Shown here: one piece after another, positions 8,240-16,571 of the stretch
How positions within the stretch are numbered: position 1 is the stretch's first letter
Layout: every line of letters begins with the position of its first letter
From: Promethearchaeota archaeon
GTDB taxonomy: Archaea > Asgardarchaeota > Lokiarchaeia > Sigyniarchaeales > SOKP01
Assembly (NCBI GenBank): GCA_019058245.1
Contig: JAHPZJ010000015.1
Coordinates: 62,001 to 126,000, forward strand
DNA: 64,000 bases
Direction of reading: 5' to 3'
Made by a program: the position numbers and the translations under genes
Notes under the pieces: generated by a model
What the model saw: the letters and a program-made list of their open reading frames with translations, nothing else
What the model was told of the DNA's origin: nothing
Databases searched by the model: none

Positions 8240-8809
8240 GTGATTCAAATGAAAGATAAGATGTCAGTACCCAAAGAACATAAAGATAAAGCCCCTAAAA
8301 CAATAAATTTAGCTCTCGTAGTAGTTAGTACCAGCAGATTTATTGAAATGAAATCAAAAATAAAAACATCAGATAAAACTATTCCTAAAGTAAAAAAACT
8401 ATTGAATGACAACCCAATCATTTCATTAGAGTATACTGAGATTATACCTGATTCAGAAATCCATATTAACAAGACCTTGACAAAACTAATGAAAAATGAT
8501 AAAGTTGATTCTATTATTTTTAGTGGTGGTACAGGATTATCATCAAAAGACATAACATATGAAACTATAGAACCTCGATTAGAAAAAAAATTTGATGGCT
8601 TTGGAGAACTCTTTAGACATCTTTCTTACAATGAGATTGGTACATCAGCAATGCTATCAAGAGCAACAGCAGGTATTTTAAAAAAAAAAAACCAAAAAAA
8701 AGTTATTTTTTTACTCCCAGGTTCTCCAAATGCGGTAGAGTTAGCATTAAAACAAATTATATTTCCTGAATTAGGGCATATTCTATATTTAATTAATAAG
8801 GAAGAGTGA
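8240..8809 (+). CDS. moaB: Molybdopterin adenylyltransferase, MoaB/Mog family
   Basis: A MoaB/MogA-type protein of about 180-189 residues, which adenylates molybdopterin before metal insertion by MoeA. Motifs are IIFSGGTGLSSKDITYETIE (about residues 92-111), the conserved GFGELFR substrate loop and VIFLLPGSPNAVELAL. Starts possible are GTG at 8240, ATG at 8249 or ATG at 8261 (MSVPKEHK); the last gives the length closest to relatives. It sits between the two moeA genes, and the second moeA begins six bases after its stop, which supports stepwise action MoaB then MoeA. Confidence 0.92.
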   Translation: MIQMKDKMSVPKEHKDKAPKTINLALVVVSTSRFIEMKSKIKTSDKTIPKVKKLLNDNPIISLEYTEIIPDSEIHINKTLTKLMKNDKVDSIIFSGGTGLSSKDITYETIEPRLEKKFDGFGELFRHLSYNEIGTSAMLSRATAGILKKKNQKKVIFLLPGSPNAVELALKQIIFPELGHILYLINKEE

Positions 8810-8815
8810 AATAAT

Positions 8816-10063
8816 TTGGAAAAACTTCATAAAATTGGATTTTCAAAGTTAGCACCTCTAGAAGATACAATTCAAAAATTACTTATGAAGATTAAAGTAA
8901 ATCCACTTGAGGAAATTGAAATTACTAAAGCATTGAACCGAGTTTTAGCTGAGGATATCATTAGTGAAATAGATATTCCCCCTTTTGATAGATCAGCAAT
9001 GGATGGATATGCAATTAAAGCTGAAGATTCATTTGGAGCATCTCTTAAAAATCCAAAAAAGACCAAACTTATAGGAACGATTGAAATCGGAGAATCTTCT
9101 AATCTTAAAATAAATAAAGATGAAGTTGTTAGAATATCTACCGGTGCTCCAATACCCGAAGGATCTGATGCTGTTATTAAAATTGAAGATACAGAAATTG
9201 AAGAAAATATTGTTACTATTTATAATGCTCTAGCCCCAGGAAAAAATGTGTCAAAAAGAGGGGAGGATATAAAGAAAAACGTATTAGCGTTAAATGCAGG
9301 TATCGAATTAAAAGCTGAACACATTGCACTCTTGACTTCCTTAGGATTTAATAAAGTGAAAGTAATTTCTAAACCAAAAATAAGTGTTTTTTCTTCCGGA
9401 GATGAATTAATTGAACCAGGTACACCACTACAATCTGGTAAAATTTATAATTCTAACAAGCCAATGATATCAGCATTAGTAAATCTATATGGTGGAATCG
9501 TCATTCGTGCAGAAAGCATAAAGGATAATAAAGAATCTATCAAAATTAAATTAATTGAATCTGTAGAAGATTCCCATATGATAATTTTTACGGGAGGTAC
9601 TTCTGTCGGTACTAAAGATTATTTACCTGAGATTATTAATGAAATAGGGACTATAATAACACATGGCGTTGCAATGAGACCTGGATCTCCTGTTTTAATT
9701 GGTTTTTTAAATAAATCTTTAATCTTTTGTCTTCCTGGTAGTCCCGGTGCTGCATATATTTCTTTTCTAAAAATTAGTGGACCTGCCATTAGAAAAATGT
9801 TAGGATGTTCTGTGTTAGATCCTAGAATCGAAATAGTGGCTAGGATTGATAAAGATGTTCCTGTTACGGGTTTAGGCATTTTACATTTTTTAAGAGTAAA
9901 ATTAGAAAAACGTGAGAATGAATTTATAGCAATTCCAGTTAAGTTGAAAGGCTCTGGAGTGATTAGTTCTCTTACGGCATCTGATGGAATAATTGAAATC
10001 CCCCCCAATCAAGAAGGATTAAAAAAGGGAGAACAAGTGATTGTCAGACTTTTTCCAAAATAA
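8816..10063 (+). CDS. moeA: Molybdopterin molybdenumtransferase, MoeA paralog 2
   Basis: A 415-residue second MoeA starting at TTG six bases after moaB. It keeps the canonical motifs DRSAMDGYAIKAEDSFGA, VFSSGDEL, FTGGTSVGTKDYLPE and FCLPGSPGAAYISF. The C-terminal domain is complete. Compared with the upstream paralog it is closer to the usual family pattern (SVGTKDY), so it may be the general metal-insertion enzyme while the other has a specialised metal or step; that division is inference. It ends the cofactor cluster; the next gene is convergent. No MobA-type GTP transferase is present, consistent with a bis-pterin cofactor without nucleotide. Confidence 0.91.
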   Translation: MEKLHKIGFSKLAPLEDTIQKLLMKIKVNPLEEIEITKALNRVLAEDIISEIDIPPFDRSAMDGYAIKAEDSFGASLKNPKKTKLIGTIEIGESSNLKINKDEVVRISTGAPIPEGSDAVIKIEDTEIEENIVTIYNALAPGKNVSKRGEDIKKNVLALNAGIELKAEHIALLTSLGFNKVKVISKPKISVFSSGDELIEPGTPLQSGKIYNSNKPMISALVNLYGGIVIRAESIKDNKESIKIKLIESVEDSHMIIFTGGTSVGTKDYLPEIINEIGTIITHGVAMRPGSPVLIGFLNKSLIFCLPGSPGAAYISFLKISGPAIRKMLGCSVLDPRIEIVARIDKDVPVTGLGILHFLRVKLEKRENEFIAIPVKLKGSGVISSLTASDGIIEIPPNQEGLKKGEQVIVRLFPK

Positions 10064-10178
10064 TTTAAAATCTATAATTAAAATCCTATTTAATATTCCA
10101 AATATAGAAAAAATTGAATTTTCTTCCCTTAGAACAGTAGATTATATTGATAGAAAAAAAAGAAAGAAAATTATTTTT

Positions 10179-10757
10179 TTAGGGTGTGAAACTCTGAACA
10201 AATAAAGTCATATCTGATACTGTATTTAATGCATTTGTTGACGATACACTTAGGGTTACATTGTGGCTTCCTGCCACCATATTATTTATAAAATGCTGTA
10301 GATTTACTGAAAAATAATCTCTTTGTGAGCCACCATTTAAACTGCCAACAACACTTTTAGGATTTAGAATATTTTCTCCATCTACCTTAAAAAAGAAAAA
10401 TGACCGAGAATACCCCGAAATAGGATAGACTTCTGCAACACCTGTAAAAGAAAGATAAATTGAGGAGGATGAGTTTAACTCGAAGGTTACATTTAAAACT
10501 GATAATTCCAGCACTGTTGTAGCAGGAGAAATTGTGAATACATCTTCATACTCACTATACCACGTTTTATTCGGGCTCGAATAAGTCATATTTTCAAGAT
10601 CTTCTAACTCATCTTGTAATAATGTAATTGTATCCTCAAAATTACCTATTGTTTTTTCCATTGTATTCATTGAGTTCCAAGCTATGAAACCAAAAATTAA
10701 TCCTCCTGCACCAATTATTATTCCTATTAAAGCTAAAACAATTGCGCCTTTTCCCAT
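10179..10757 (-). CDS. Membrane-anchored extracellular protein, unknown function
   Basis: A 192-residue protein. The N-terminus is a strong membrane helix (about residues 5-29), then a short acidic coiled-coil or helical stalk (about residues 30-57, with NFEDTITLLQDELEDLEN), then a beta-rich, Ser/Thr/Asn-rich domain that looks extracellular (about residues 60-192). The stalk-plus-beta-domain design resembles trimeric jelly-roll (C1q/TNF-like) proteins, but no diagnostic motif supports a name. It is convergent with the second moeA and stands alone. The ATG at 10757 has no strong Shine-Dalgarno. Confidence 0.7.
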   Translation of the reverse strand: MGKGAIVLALIGIIIGAGGLIFGFIAWNSMNTMEKTIGNFEDTITLLQDELEDLENMTYSSPNKTWYSEYEDVFTISPATTVLELSVLNVTFELNSSSSIYLSFTGVAEVYPISGYSRSFFFFKVDGENILNPKSVVGSLNGGSQRDYFSVNLQHFINNMVAGSHNVTLSVSSTNALNTVSDMTLFVQSFTP

Positions 10758-10955
10758 AGTTCAAAACCTTTTATTTTATAAATTTTCTCAATAACTTTTA
10801 TTAAATTTATTTAAAATCTATGAAGACAATTTTATTTTAAACATTTATCTTAAATAATAAAATAAAAAAAGAAATTCCAAATACACTAAAATATAAGATG
10901 ATAAGTTCAAATTATTGTTAGGTTATATTTTAAATCTTTTTTATTTCCTACAATT

Positions 10956-11984
10956 TTAAGATTTATTTTCAGAAGCTTCTTTTTCTTTTAATTGTCTTTC
11001 TAATTCTTTTTTTTCTACTTCAAGTTTTTCGATCTTTCTATCCTTTAACTCGATCTTTAAGCCACTAATTGTAATTCCCTGTAAATTAAGTATCTTTTTA
11101 ATAAATATAAATGTAGCAAAGCAAATTCCAATTAAATATAGAACGTCTACAGACCAAAAATACGGATCTATCGTAATCCAAATCTCTTTTACATAAGGAA
11201 AGCTTAAGAAAGGCAAAATTACAGCAATTAACCCAATCCATATCATTCCAATTAGTAGGAATGCTTTTTCCCATAATCTAATTTGTAATCTATAAAAAAT
11301 ATATAAATGTAACCAATACAAGACACAAATAAATGTAATAGGTGTGAATAAAAATGATCCAATCGCTAAAACTAACAATAGATTAACAGCAAATTTATTA
11401 CGCCATAAATCTAAAATATCTTTAATATCCATTTGATCTTGAACTTGTGCTTTTGCATATTCCTTTCTTAATGAAAAATACTCCCTTTTTATTTTTCTAG
11501 CTATTTTTTTTGCACCTTTCTTCCAGAACGAAAACTTACTTATTTCCGCTGCTTTATGAAATTGTTCACTCGCTAGAGGAATGATATAAAGATTCAGTAA
11601 TAACGAAATTATTCCATAAATATATATTATATTATCAAACCATAACCATAAGCCCGTCTGAGTAACTGCTGCAGATTCTGTATAACTTGAAATAATTTTA
11701 TAAATAGCGTAGGCGATTAAAAGCACTGGAATGATAATTTCCAGTACGATCAAAACAATAGTGCCTCTTTTTGCCAATTTATTACTTAATTTATCCATAA
11801 GTAATAAGAAACCGTTTGAGATACTCAAGACCAAGCCAAAACCAGCTAAAAATTTCACAACCCAAAAAAAGATAAGAAATGTGAAGTTTAAAGATACATC
11901 TCCAGTAAAAAGTAACAAAAACATCAGAGCTAAAGTGATGATAATTCCAATTAAGTAAATTATTTTATATGTTTTTTCCTCCAT
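10956..11984 (-). CDS. Polytopic membrane protein with C-terminal coiled coil
   Basis: A 342-residue protein with roughly eight membrane helices. Two hydrophobic blocks lie either side of a basic cytosolic loop (about residues 155-185, KKGAKKIARKIKREYFSL) and the last 30 residues form a highly charged coiled coil rich in Glu and Lys. I do not recognise a family. The upstream region near 12000-12100 is shared with the divergent MoxR gene, so the two could be co-regulated. Asgard genomes contain many such membrane proteins; no transport motif is visible. Confidence 0.7.
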   Translation of the reverse strand: MEEKTYKIIYLIGIIITLALMFLLLFTGDVSLNFTFLIFFWVVKFLAGFGLVLSISNGFLLLMDKLSNKLAKRGTIVLIVLEIIIPVLLIAYAIYKIISSYTESAAVTQTGLWLWFDNIIYIYGIISLLLNLYIIPLASEQFHKAAEISKFSFWKKGAKKIARKIKREYFSLRKEYAKAQVQDQMDIKDILDLWRNKFAVNLLLVLAIGSFLFTPITFICVLYWLHLYIFYRLQIRLWEKAFLLIGMIWIGLIAVILPFLSFPYVKEIWITIDPYFWSVDVLYLIGICFATFIFIKKILNLQGITISGLKIELKDRKIEKLEVEKKELERQLKEKEASENKS

Positions 11985-12133
11985 AAGCTATCATAAAGTT
12001 TAGAGTATATTTAATCTCTAGGCTAATTATTGATATATTAAATCCAGATTTTAAAAGTAAAATCCAAATTTTTTCTTTATAGTTATTTAAATATAATCTA
12101 AAATTATTTTAGAAATAGTTAATTCTCATACAT

Positions 12134-13006
12134 ATGGTTGATATAACCACAGCAGTAAAAGATATACAAGATAAATATAAAGTAATTGGTAGGACTGAAG
12201 AATTAAAGCAAATTGTTTTAGCACATTCAGTAAATAAAAATATTTTAATAGAAGGAGAAGTGGGAGTCGGTAAAACTAGATTAGCGAAAGCCATTGCAGA
12301 ATATTATGACACTAATTTTTATCGAGTCGATTGTAGCGAAGAATTACTACCTCATAACCTTGTTGGATATTTTGAACCACCATTAGTAATTGCAAAAGGA
12401 TATATTGAAGATTCATACAAAAATGGACCATTAGCTTTAGCTATGATGAATGGGGGTTGCTTATTCATAAATGAAATAAACCGGATGCCAGAAAGCACCC
12501 AAAATTCGTTATTAACATCATTAGACGAAGGAATACTTAAAATACCTAAATTAAAAACCATTATAGCTCATAAAGATTTCTTTGTTATCGCAACTCAAAA
12601 TCCGTCTGCGCATGTTGGAGTCACGGTATTAGGCGAAGCCTTAAAAGATCGATTCATTTGGATAAATTTGGATTATCAAAGATCTGAAGAGGAAATACTA
12701 ATTATCAAACAAGAGTCCAATTTGAACAGCGGTAATGCTGATAAAATTGCTGCACTTTCACAACAAGTCATCCAAATAACAAGAGAAAATACTTCTATCC
12801 GGAGAGGGAGTTCAATAAGAGGAGCTATTGATTTAGCTACCTTAATTAATCAATATGGTAATAGTAATAGTACTAAAAATTGGGTTGAAGCTGCTATAAT
12901 GGCACTATATAATAAAATTGAACTTGAAGATGGACTAACTCAATCAAAAAAGGAGATAATTACTAATATTGTACTAGCTGTATTGAATAAATCGGATTTT
13001 CAATAA
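12134..13006 (+). CDS. MoxR-type AAA+ ATPase
   Basis: A 290-residue AAA+ ATPase of the MoxR/RavA class. Walker A is GEVGVGKT (residues 41-48), Walker B is CLFINEINRMP, sensor 1 is IATQNPS, and the arginine-bearing LGEALKDRFIW region is conserved. MoxR proteins work as chaperone-like ATPases with VWA-domain partners that bind metal ions or client proteins. The VWA gene directly follows, its open frame overlapping this stop codon by four bases if ATA initiates it. A TATA-like tract lies near 12083-12093, about 45 bases before the ATG. The client is unknown; the two GTPase genes downstream are candidates by position only. Confidence 0.9.
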   Translation: MVDITTAVKDIQDKYKVIGRTEELKQIVLAHSVNKNILIEGEVGVGKTRLAKAIAEYYDTNFYRVDCSEELLPHNLVGYFEPPLVIAKGYIEDSYKNGPLALAMMNGGCLFINEINRMPESTQNSLLTSLDEGILKIPKLKTIIAHKDFFVIATQNPSAHVGVTVLGEALKDRFIWINLDYQRSEEEILIIKQESNLNSGNADKIAALSQQVIQITRENTSIRRGSSIRGAIDLATLINQYGNSNSTKNWVEAAIMALYNKIELEDGLTQSKKEIITNIVLAVLNKSDFQ

Positions 13007-14115
13007 TCGATGATTTCTCTGAGGAAGTATCTGAAGAGATTGAGAAAAGACTGCATGTTAGACTAACCGAAAGTAAACCAGATAAAGAAATTTTAGAGTA
13101 TGAAATAATCCGTAAAAAAAGAAAAAAACCAGATTATTATAAACATCTTGCAAACACACTAGATTACAAACAAATCAAAGAATTAACATATCTTGCTATA
13201 AAACATAAAAATCTTGAAGCTCTTATGGGCTTATTAAAAGCGAACGTATATGCTTCAACAGATGCTTTAGACACTGAAGAAGGAGTACAATTTTTTTCAG
13301 AAAAAGCTGCTGAATCAGGTGATTTTATGCCAGAAGTCTATTTTTTTATTAGACGTCCGATATCAGAAAAATATAAATCAGTTTTTAGAAGATTAGCACG
13401 TCAAAGTATTTTAAAATTATCTTTAAAAATTACAAGCAGAGGAATAAGAGGTCAATTTAAAAAGACAGTTCCTTATTATCAAATGGGTATGCCTGAATTT
13501 AGCATGGATGAAACTATTCAACATAATCCGTTAAAAATTTATGAAAGAAATTTAAATTATCAAGATATATATGGAATTGAAAGAAAACGACAAAAAAGAA
13601 AAGTAGTATTGCTATTGGATACAAGTGGTAGTATGTATGGACGTTTGTTGCTTAATGCCGCACTTACAACATCAGTTTTAGCATATAACATGGAAAAAGA
13701 AGACTTTTCTATAGTTTTATTTAATTCAACTGCAATGGTCATGAAAAAAATCAATAAAAAAAGACCTATTATTTCAATAATTGATGATATTTTAGATTCT
13801 GAAGCTGTTGGCTTTACAAATATCTATATAGGATTGGAAAAAGGTCTGAAAGAATTAAGAAAAATAAGAGAAAATAGAAAAAGTCGTTTTGGTATATTAA
13901 TAACAGATGGTATTTACAATCGCGGTGAAGATCCCGTAATCCTAGCAAAAAAATATCCAAAATTACATGTTATAGGAATGCCTGCTGATAATGATGCGGA
14001 TCAAGGTATTGAGAAATGTAAAGAAATCGCTAAGGCAGGTAGGGGTAAGTTTTATGCCGTAAATGATTATAAAGAAATCCCAAGAGCTCTGATAGAACTA
14101 TTATCTCAAACTTAA
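13003..14115 (+). CDS. VWA-domain protein, MoxR partner, non-canonical start
   Basis: The C-terminal VWA domain has an intact MIDAS metal site: LLLDTSGSMYG (DxSxS), the Thr in VGFTNIYIG and the Asp in ILITDGIYN. The first in-frame ATG is at 13225, but coding continues upstream with charged, helical sequence (EEVSEEIEKRLHVRLTE) up to a TAA at 12988-12990. No ATG, GTG or TTG lies in that 5' part; ATA at 13003 or ATC at 13006 overlap the ATPase stop. I therefore place the start at 13003 (about 370 residues), tentatively. A start at 13225 would give 296 residues and leave about 220 coding-like bases unexplained. It should act with the adjacent ATPase. Confidence 0.75.
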   Translation: MIDDFSEEVSEEIEKRLHVRLTESKPDKEILEYEIIRKKRKKPDYYKHLANTLDYKQIKELTYLAIKHKNLEALMGLLKANVYASTDALDTEEGVQFFSEKAAESGDFMPEVYFFIRRPISEKYKSVFRRLARQSILKLSLKITSRGIRGQFKKTVPYYQMGMPEFSMDETIQHNPLKIYERNLNYQDIYGIERKRQKRKVVLLLDTSGSMYGRLLLNAALTTSVLAYNMEKEDFSIVLFNSTAMVMKKINKKRPIISIIDDILDSEAVGFTNIYIGLEKGLKELRKIRENRKSRFGILITDGIYNRGEDPVILAKKYPKLHVIGMPADNDADQGIEKCKEIAKAGRGKFYAVNDYKEIPRALIELLSQT

Positions 14116-14265
14116 GTTTGAATTTATAATCATATTTTCCATAAAGATATTCTTTTACACTTTTTAATAATGAAAAAGTCTTTAAAAGTAATAATTTATT
14201 AGATCTATAATTAAAATATATCTTAATTATTTAAGATTATATCACTTTTGAAAATACTCAGATAA

Positions 14266-14877
14266 ATTATCAATATTTTTTATGGTGAACCTTTCATATT
14301 TGAAGAAGATAATGGCTATAAATATATTTTTAAAGTAGTTTTAATCGGAGCAGGTGGAGTTGGAAAAACATGTATTGTTCGAAGATTATGTTATGATACG
14401 TTTACTCTGAATACTCAATTAACTGTTGGAATAGATTTTTATACATATAATTTACCGATAATAGTTGATGGTCAACAATCCAATGTAAGACTTTCAATAT
14501 GGGATTTTGGGGGACAAGCTCACTTTAAGACTCTTTTTGACTATTATATTAAGGGAGCAAATGGAATATTTTTAGTCTTTGATTTATTAAAAATGCAAAG
14601 TCTTCTTGATTTAGACTGGTGGTATGATAAGTTAATAGAAAATGCTATGATCAATCAACCTAAAATTCTTATTGGAACTAAACTTGATCTGGTAAATCAA
14701 GTGGAGCCTGGATTTGTAATTGATGAGTTATTTATTAATGAATTCATTGAAAAACATAACGAGCATGAAATCATTAAAACATCATCTAAAGATAATGTTA
14801 ACATTCGAAAAATTTTTAAAGAGATGGTTAAAAAACTATTAGATTTTCAAGAGTTTGACTATGAAAGATTACTTTAA
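14266..14877 (+). CDS. Ras-like small GTPase, probable ATT start
   Basis: A complete G domain reads from 14266 although no ATG/GTG/TTG occurs before 14593. Visible are G1 GAGGVGKT, the switch-I region TQLTVGIDFYTY, G3 WDFGGQAHF, G4 GTKLDL (T replaces the usual N) and G5 TSSKDN. It is a tandem paralog of the gene at 15058, matching it almost position for position and ending in the same type of tail (FDYERLL versus FEYDEL). A TATA-like ATTATAT at about 14236-14242 lies 25-27 bases before ATT 14266, the same spacing as in the paralog, supporting a leaderless transcript. The other frame at ATG 14282 stops after 18 codons. A mutated start codon is the alternative. Confidence 0.75.
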   Translation: MINIFYGEPFIFEEDNGYKYIFKVVLIGAGGVGKTCIVRRLCYDTFTLNTQLTVGIDFYTYNLPIIVDGQQSNVRLSIWDFGGQAHFKTLFDYYIKGANGIFLVFDLLKMQSLLDLDWWYDKLIENAMINQPKILIGTKLDLVNQVEPGFVIDELFINEFIEKHNEHEIIKTSSKDNVNIRKIFKEMVKKLLDFQEFDYERLL

Positions 14878-15028
14878 TTAAATCTGTAGATCTTCAATTT
14901 GTATCAAATATCTTTATAAAATTAGATTATTATATTTTTTATAACACAATATTACTTATAGATAAAATTCTCAAAATATTAATAAATCAAATACTTTCGA
15001 GATTCATAATAAAAGTGAGGCATAATAA

Positions 15029-15038
15029 GTATATAAAG
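15029..15038 (+). promoter_or_regulatory. TATA box of the second Ras-like GTPase gene
   Basis: GTATATAAAG is centred about 25 bases before the ATG at 15058. In archaea transcription starts about 25 bases downstream of the TATA centre, so this predicts a leaderless mRNA. Confidence 0.6.
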
Positions 15039-15057
15039 CTGAGAGATTGACCCAATC

Positions 15058-15642
15058 ATGATAACAAATAATAGGATAGACGATGATCCACGCTATATTT
15101 TCAAGATTTGCCTCATCGGAGATGGGGGCGTCGGAAAAACTTGCATAGCAAGAAGATTATGTTTTAATACTTTTAGTGTACATACCCAATTAACCGTAGG
15201 AATTGATTTTTATACTTATGATATCCCGATTTTCATTAGAGGAGAAGAAACTTTTTTAAGACTCTCGATATGGGATTTTGGAGGACAAGAACAATTCCGA
15301 ACACTATTCAAATATTATATCAATGGAGCAAATGGGATTTTTTTAGTTTTTGATTTAGTGAGAATGGAATCACTTGTAAAACTGGATTGGTGGTATGATA
15401 AGATAATCCAGCATGGTCTTCAATATAGTCCAAAGATTCTTGTTGGTACAAAACTCGACTTAGCTCAAGATGAAAAGCAATATAAGGTAGATAGAATTAT
15501 TGTTGAACAATTCCTTAAAAAACATGATGAAAGAGATTATGTAGAAACTTCCTCTAAAGATAACGTGAATATTCGAGATAGTTTTATAAAGATTGTTAAA
15601 ATAATTCTAAATTCTCATAGTTTTGAATATGATGAATTATGA
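15058..15642 (+). CDS. Ras-like small GTPase
   Basis: A 194-residue eukaryote-like small GTPase. G1 is GDGGVGKT (residues 21-28), switch I is TQLTVGIDFYTY, G3 is WDFGGQEQF with the catalytic Gln, G4 is GTKLDL (Thr replaces Asn of NKxD) and G5 is TSSKDN. It has no C-terminal cysteine for lipidation. It is a close tandem copy of the GTPase at 14266 and both follow a MoxR/VWA pair, so the four genes may act together. The promoter predicts a leaderless message. In Asgard archaea such GTPases are numerous and their effectors mostly unknown. Confidence 0.92.
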   Translation: MITNNRIDDDPRYIFKICLIGDGGVGKTCIARRLCFNTFSVHTQLTVGIDFYTYDIPIFIRGEETFLRLSIWDFGGQEQFRTLFKYYINGANGIFLVFDLVRMESLVKLDWWYDKIIQHGLQYSPKILVGTKLDLAQDEKQYKVDRIIVEQFLKKHDERDYVETSSKDNVNIRDSFIKIVKIILNSHSFEYDEL

Positions 15643-15682
15643 TTAGAATCATATTATAAAAATAGTTGATTCAATTATATTA

Positions 15683-16225
15683 TTAAAATATTATGAACTC
15701 CTCAGGAATTTTTTGTCCATATCCCGCCTTTTTAAATTTTTGACCATTTTCAACATATAAATTCGCACCAACTTCATCTAATTTTCTTTCAGGATATTGT
15801 TTTTTTTTAATTGCTGGTATGCCAGCATAAAGACAGAAATCTTCTGTTTCATCTTTTAAAACAGAACCAGCTGCTAAAATACTACCCTTTCCTAATTTTC
15901 CTCCCTGAATAACAGAAGCATTAATTCCGACTAAGGAATTATCTCCAATTGAACAGGGACCGTGACACATACATTTGTGCCCTAATGTAGCATTTCTCCC
16001 AATTCTACATACTCCATTTACAGTTGTATGTAATACCGCATTCTCTTGAATGCTTACATTTTTATTGATAATAATCTTTCCCCAATCCCCACGAATTTTA
16101 GCTCCAAACCATATATTTGAATAAGGGCCAATTTCTACATCACCAATTATTATAACACCAGAAGCAATAAAAGCAGTATGGTGAATCCTAGGAACTTTTC
16201 CATTGAACGGACTTTTAATTATCAT
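15683..16225 (-). CDS. Gamma-carbonic anhydrase-like left-handed beta-helix protein
   Basis: A 180-residue hexapeptide-repeat protein of the gamma-class carbonic anhydrase/PaaY group. Repeats such as IIIGDVEIGPYSNIWFGAKI and the run VQENAVLH-type segment (SIQENAVLHT) followed by TLGHKCMCHG supply the three His ligands expected for a zinc or iron site. The trimeric beta helix would act in the cytosol. Some relatives are acyl-CoA thioesterases or structural proteins, so carbonic anhydrase activity is not certain. The C-terminal 30 residues (KKQYPERKLDE onward) form the usual helix. It is convergent with the GTPase gene and stands alone. Confidence 0.88.
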   Translation of the reverse strand: MIIKSPFNGKVPRIHHTAFIASGVIIIGDVEIGPYSNIWFGAKIRGDWGKIIINKNVSIQENAVLHTTVNGVCRIGRNATLGHKCMCHGPCSIGDNSLVGINASVIQGGKLGKGSILAAGSVLKDETEDFCLYAGIPAIKKKQYPERKLDEVGANLYVENGQKFKKAGYGQKIPEEFIIF

Positions 16226-16571
16226 CGTTTATCCATTCTAAATTAGAATATCTAAAAGTTATTACGTATTGTAGATAAACATTATGATAAGTTGATTTTC
16301 TGAAAAATTTCCTTGAAGTTAATACTTAATATCTATTTTTATATACAAACCAATTAGAGTACTCAATTATATCGTTTCTATAAATTTTATTTCCAGAATC
16401 GAAGATTTAGAGGAAAATTTATTTAGATCACATAGTCAAGCTCTTATTAAAACAAATAGATTAAGTAAATAATTTTTTTAAAAAGCATCAATATAGTATT
16501 AAATTTATAAGCTTGAATTATTATAATCACAAATTCCTCACTTTTATATTGTTATTAGATTTTGATATTTT
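16226..16571. other. Intergenic region, no confident gene
   Basis: A 346-base A+T-rich stretch between divergent genes. A frame from about 16326 to 16472 reads without stop and ends in a coding-looking stretch (ISRIEDLEENLFRSHSQ), but has no start codon or recognisable family. It may be a remnant or chance. Promoters of the two flanking genes must lie here. Confidence 0.4.

Noticed and set aside
16326..16472. 49-codon frame without a start codon, coding-like at its end
   Set aside because: There is no start, no recognisable family and no neighbour context, so it is at best a remnant.
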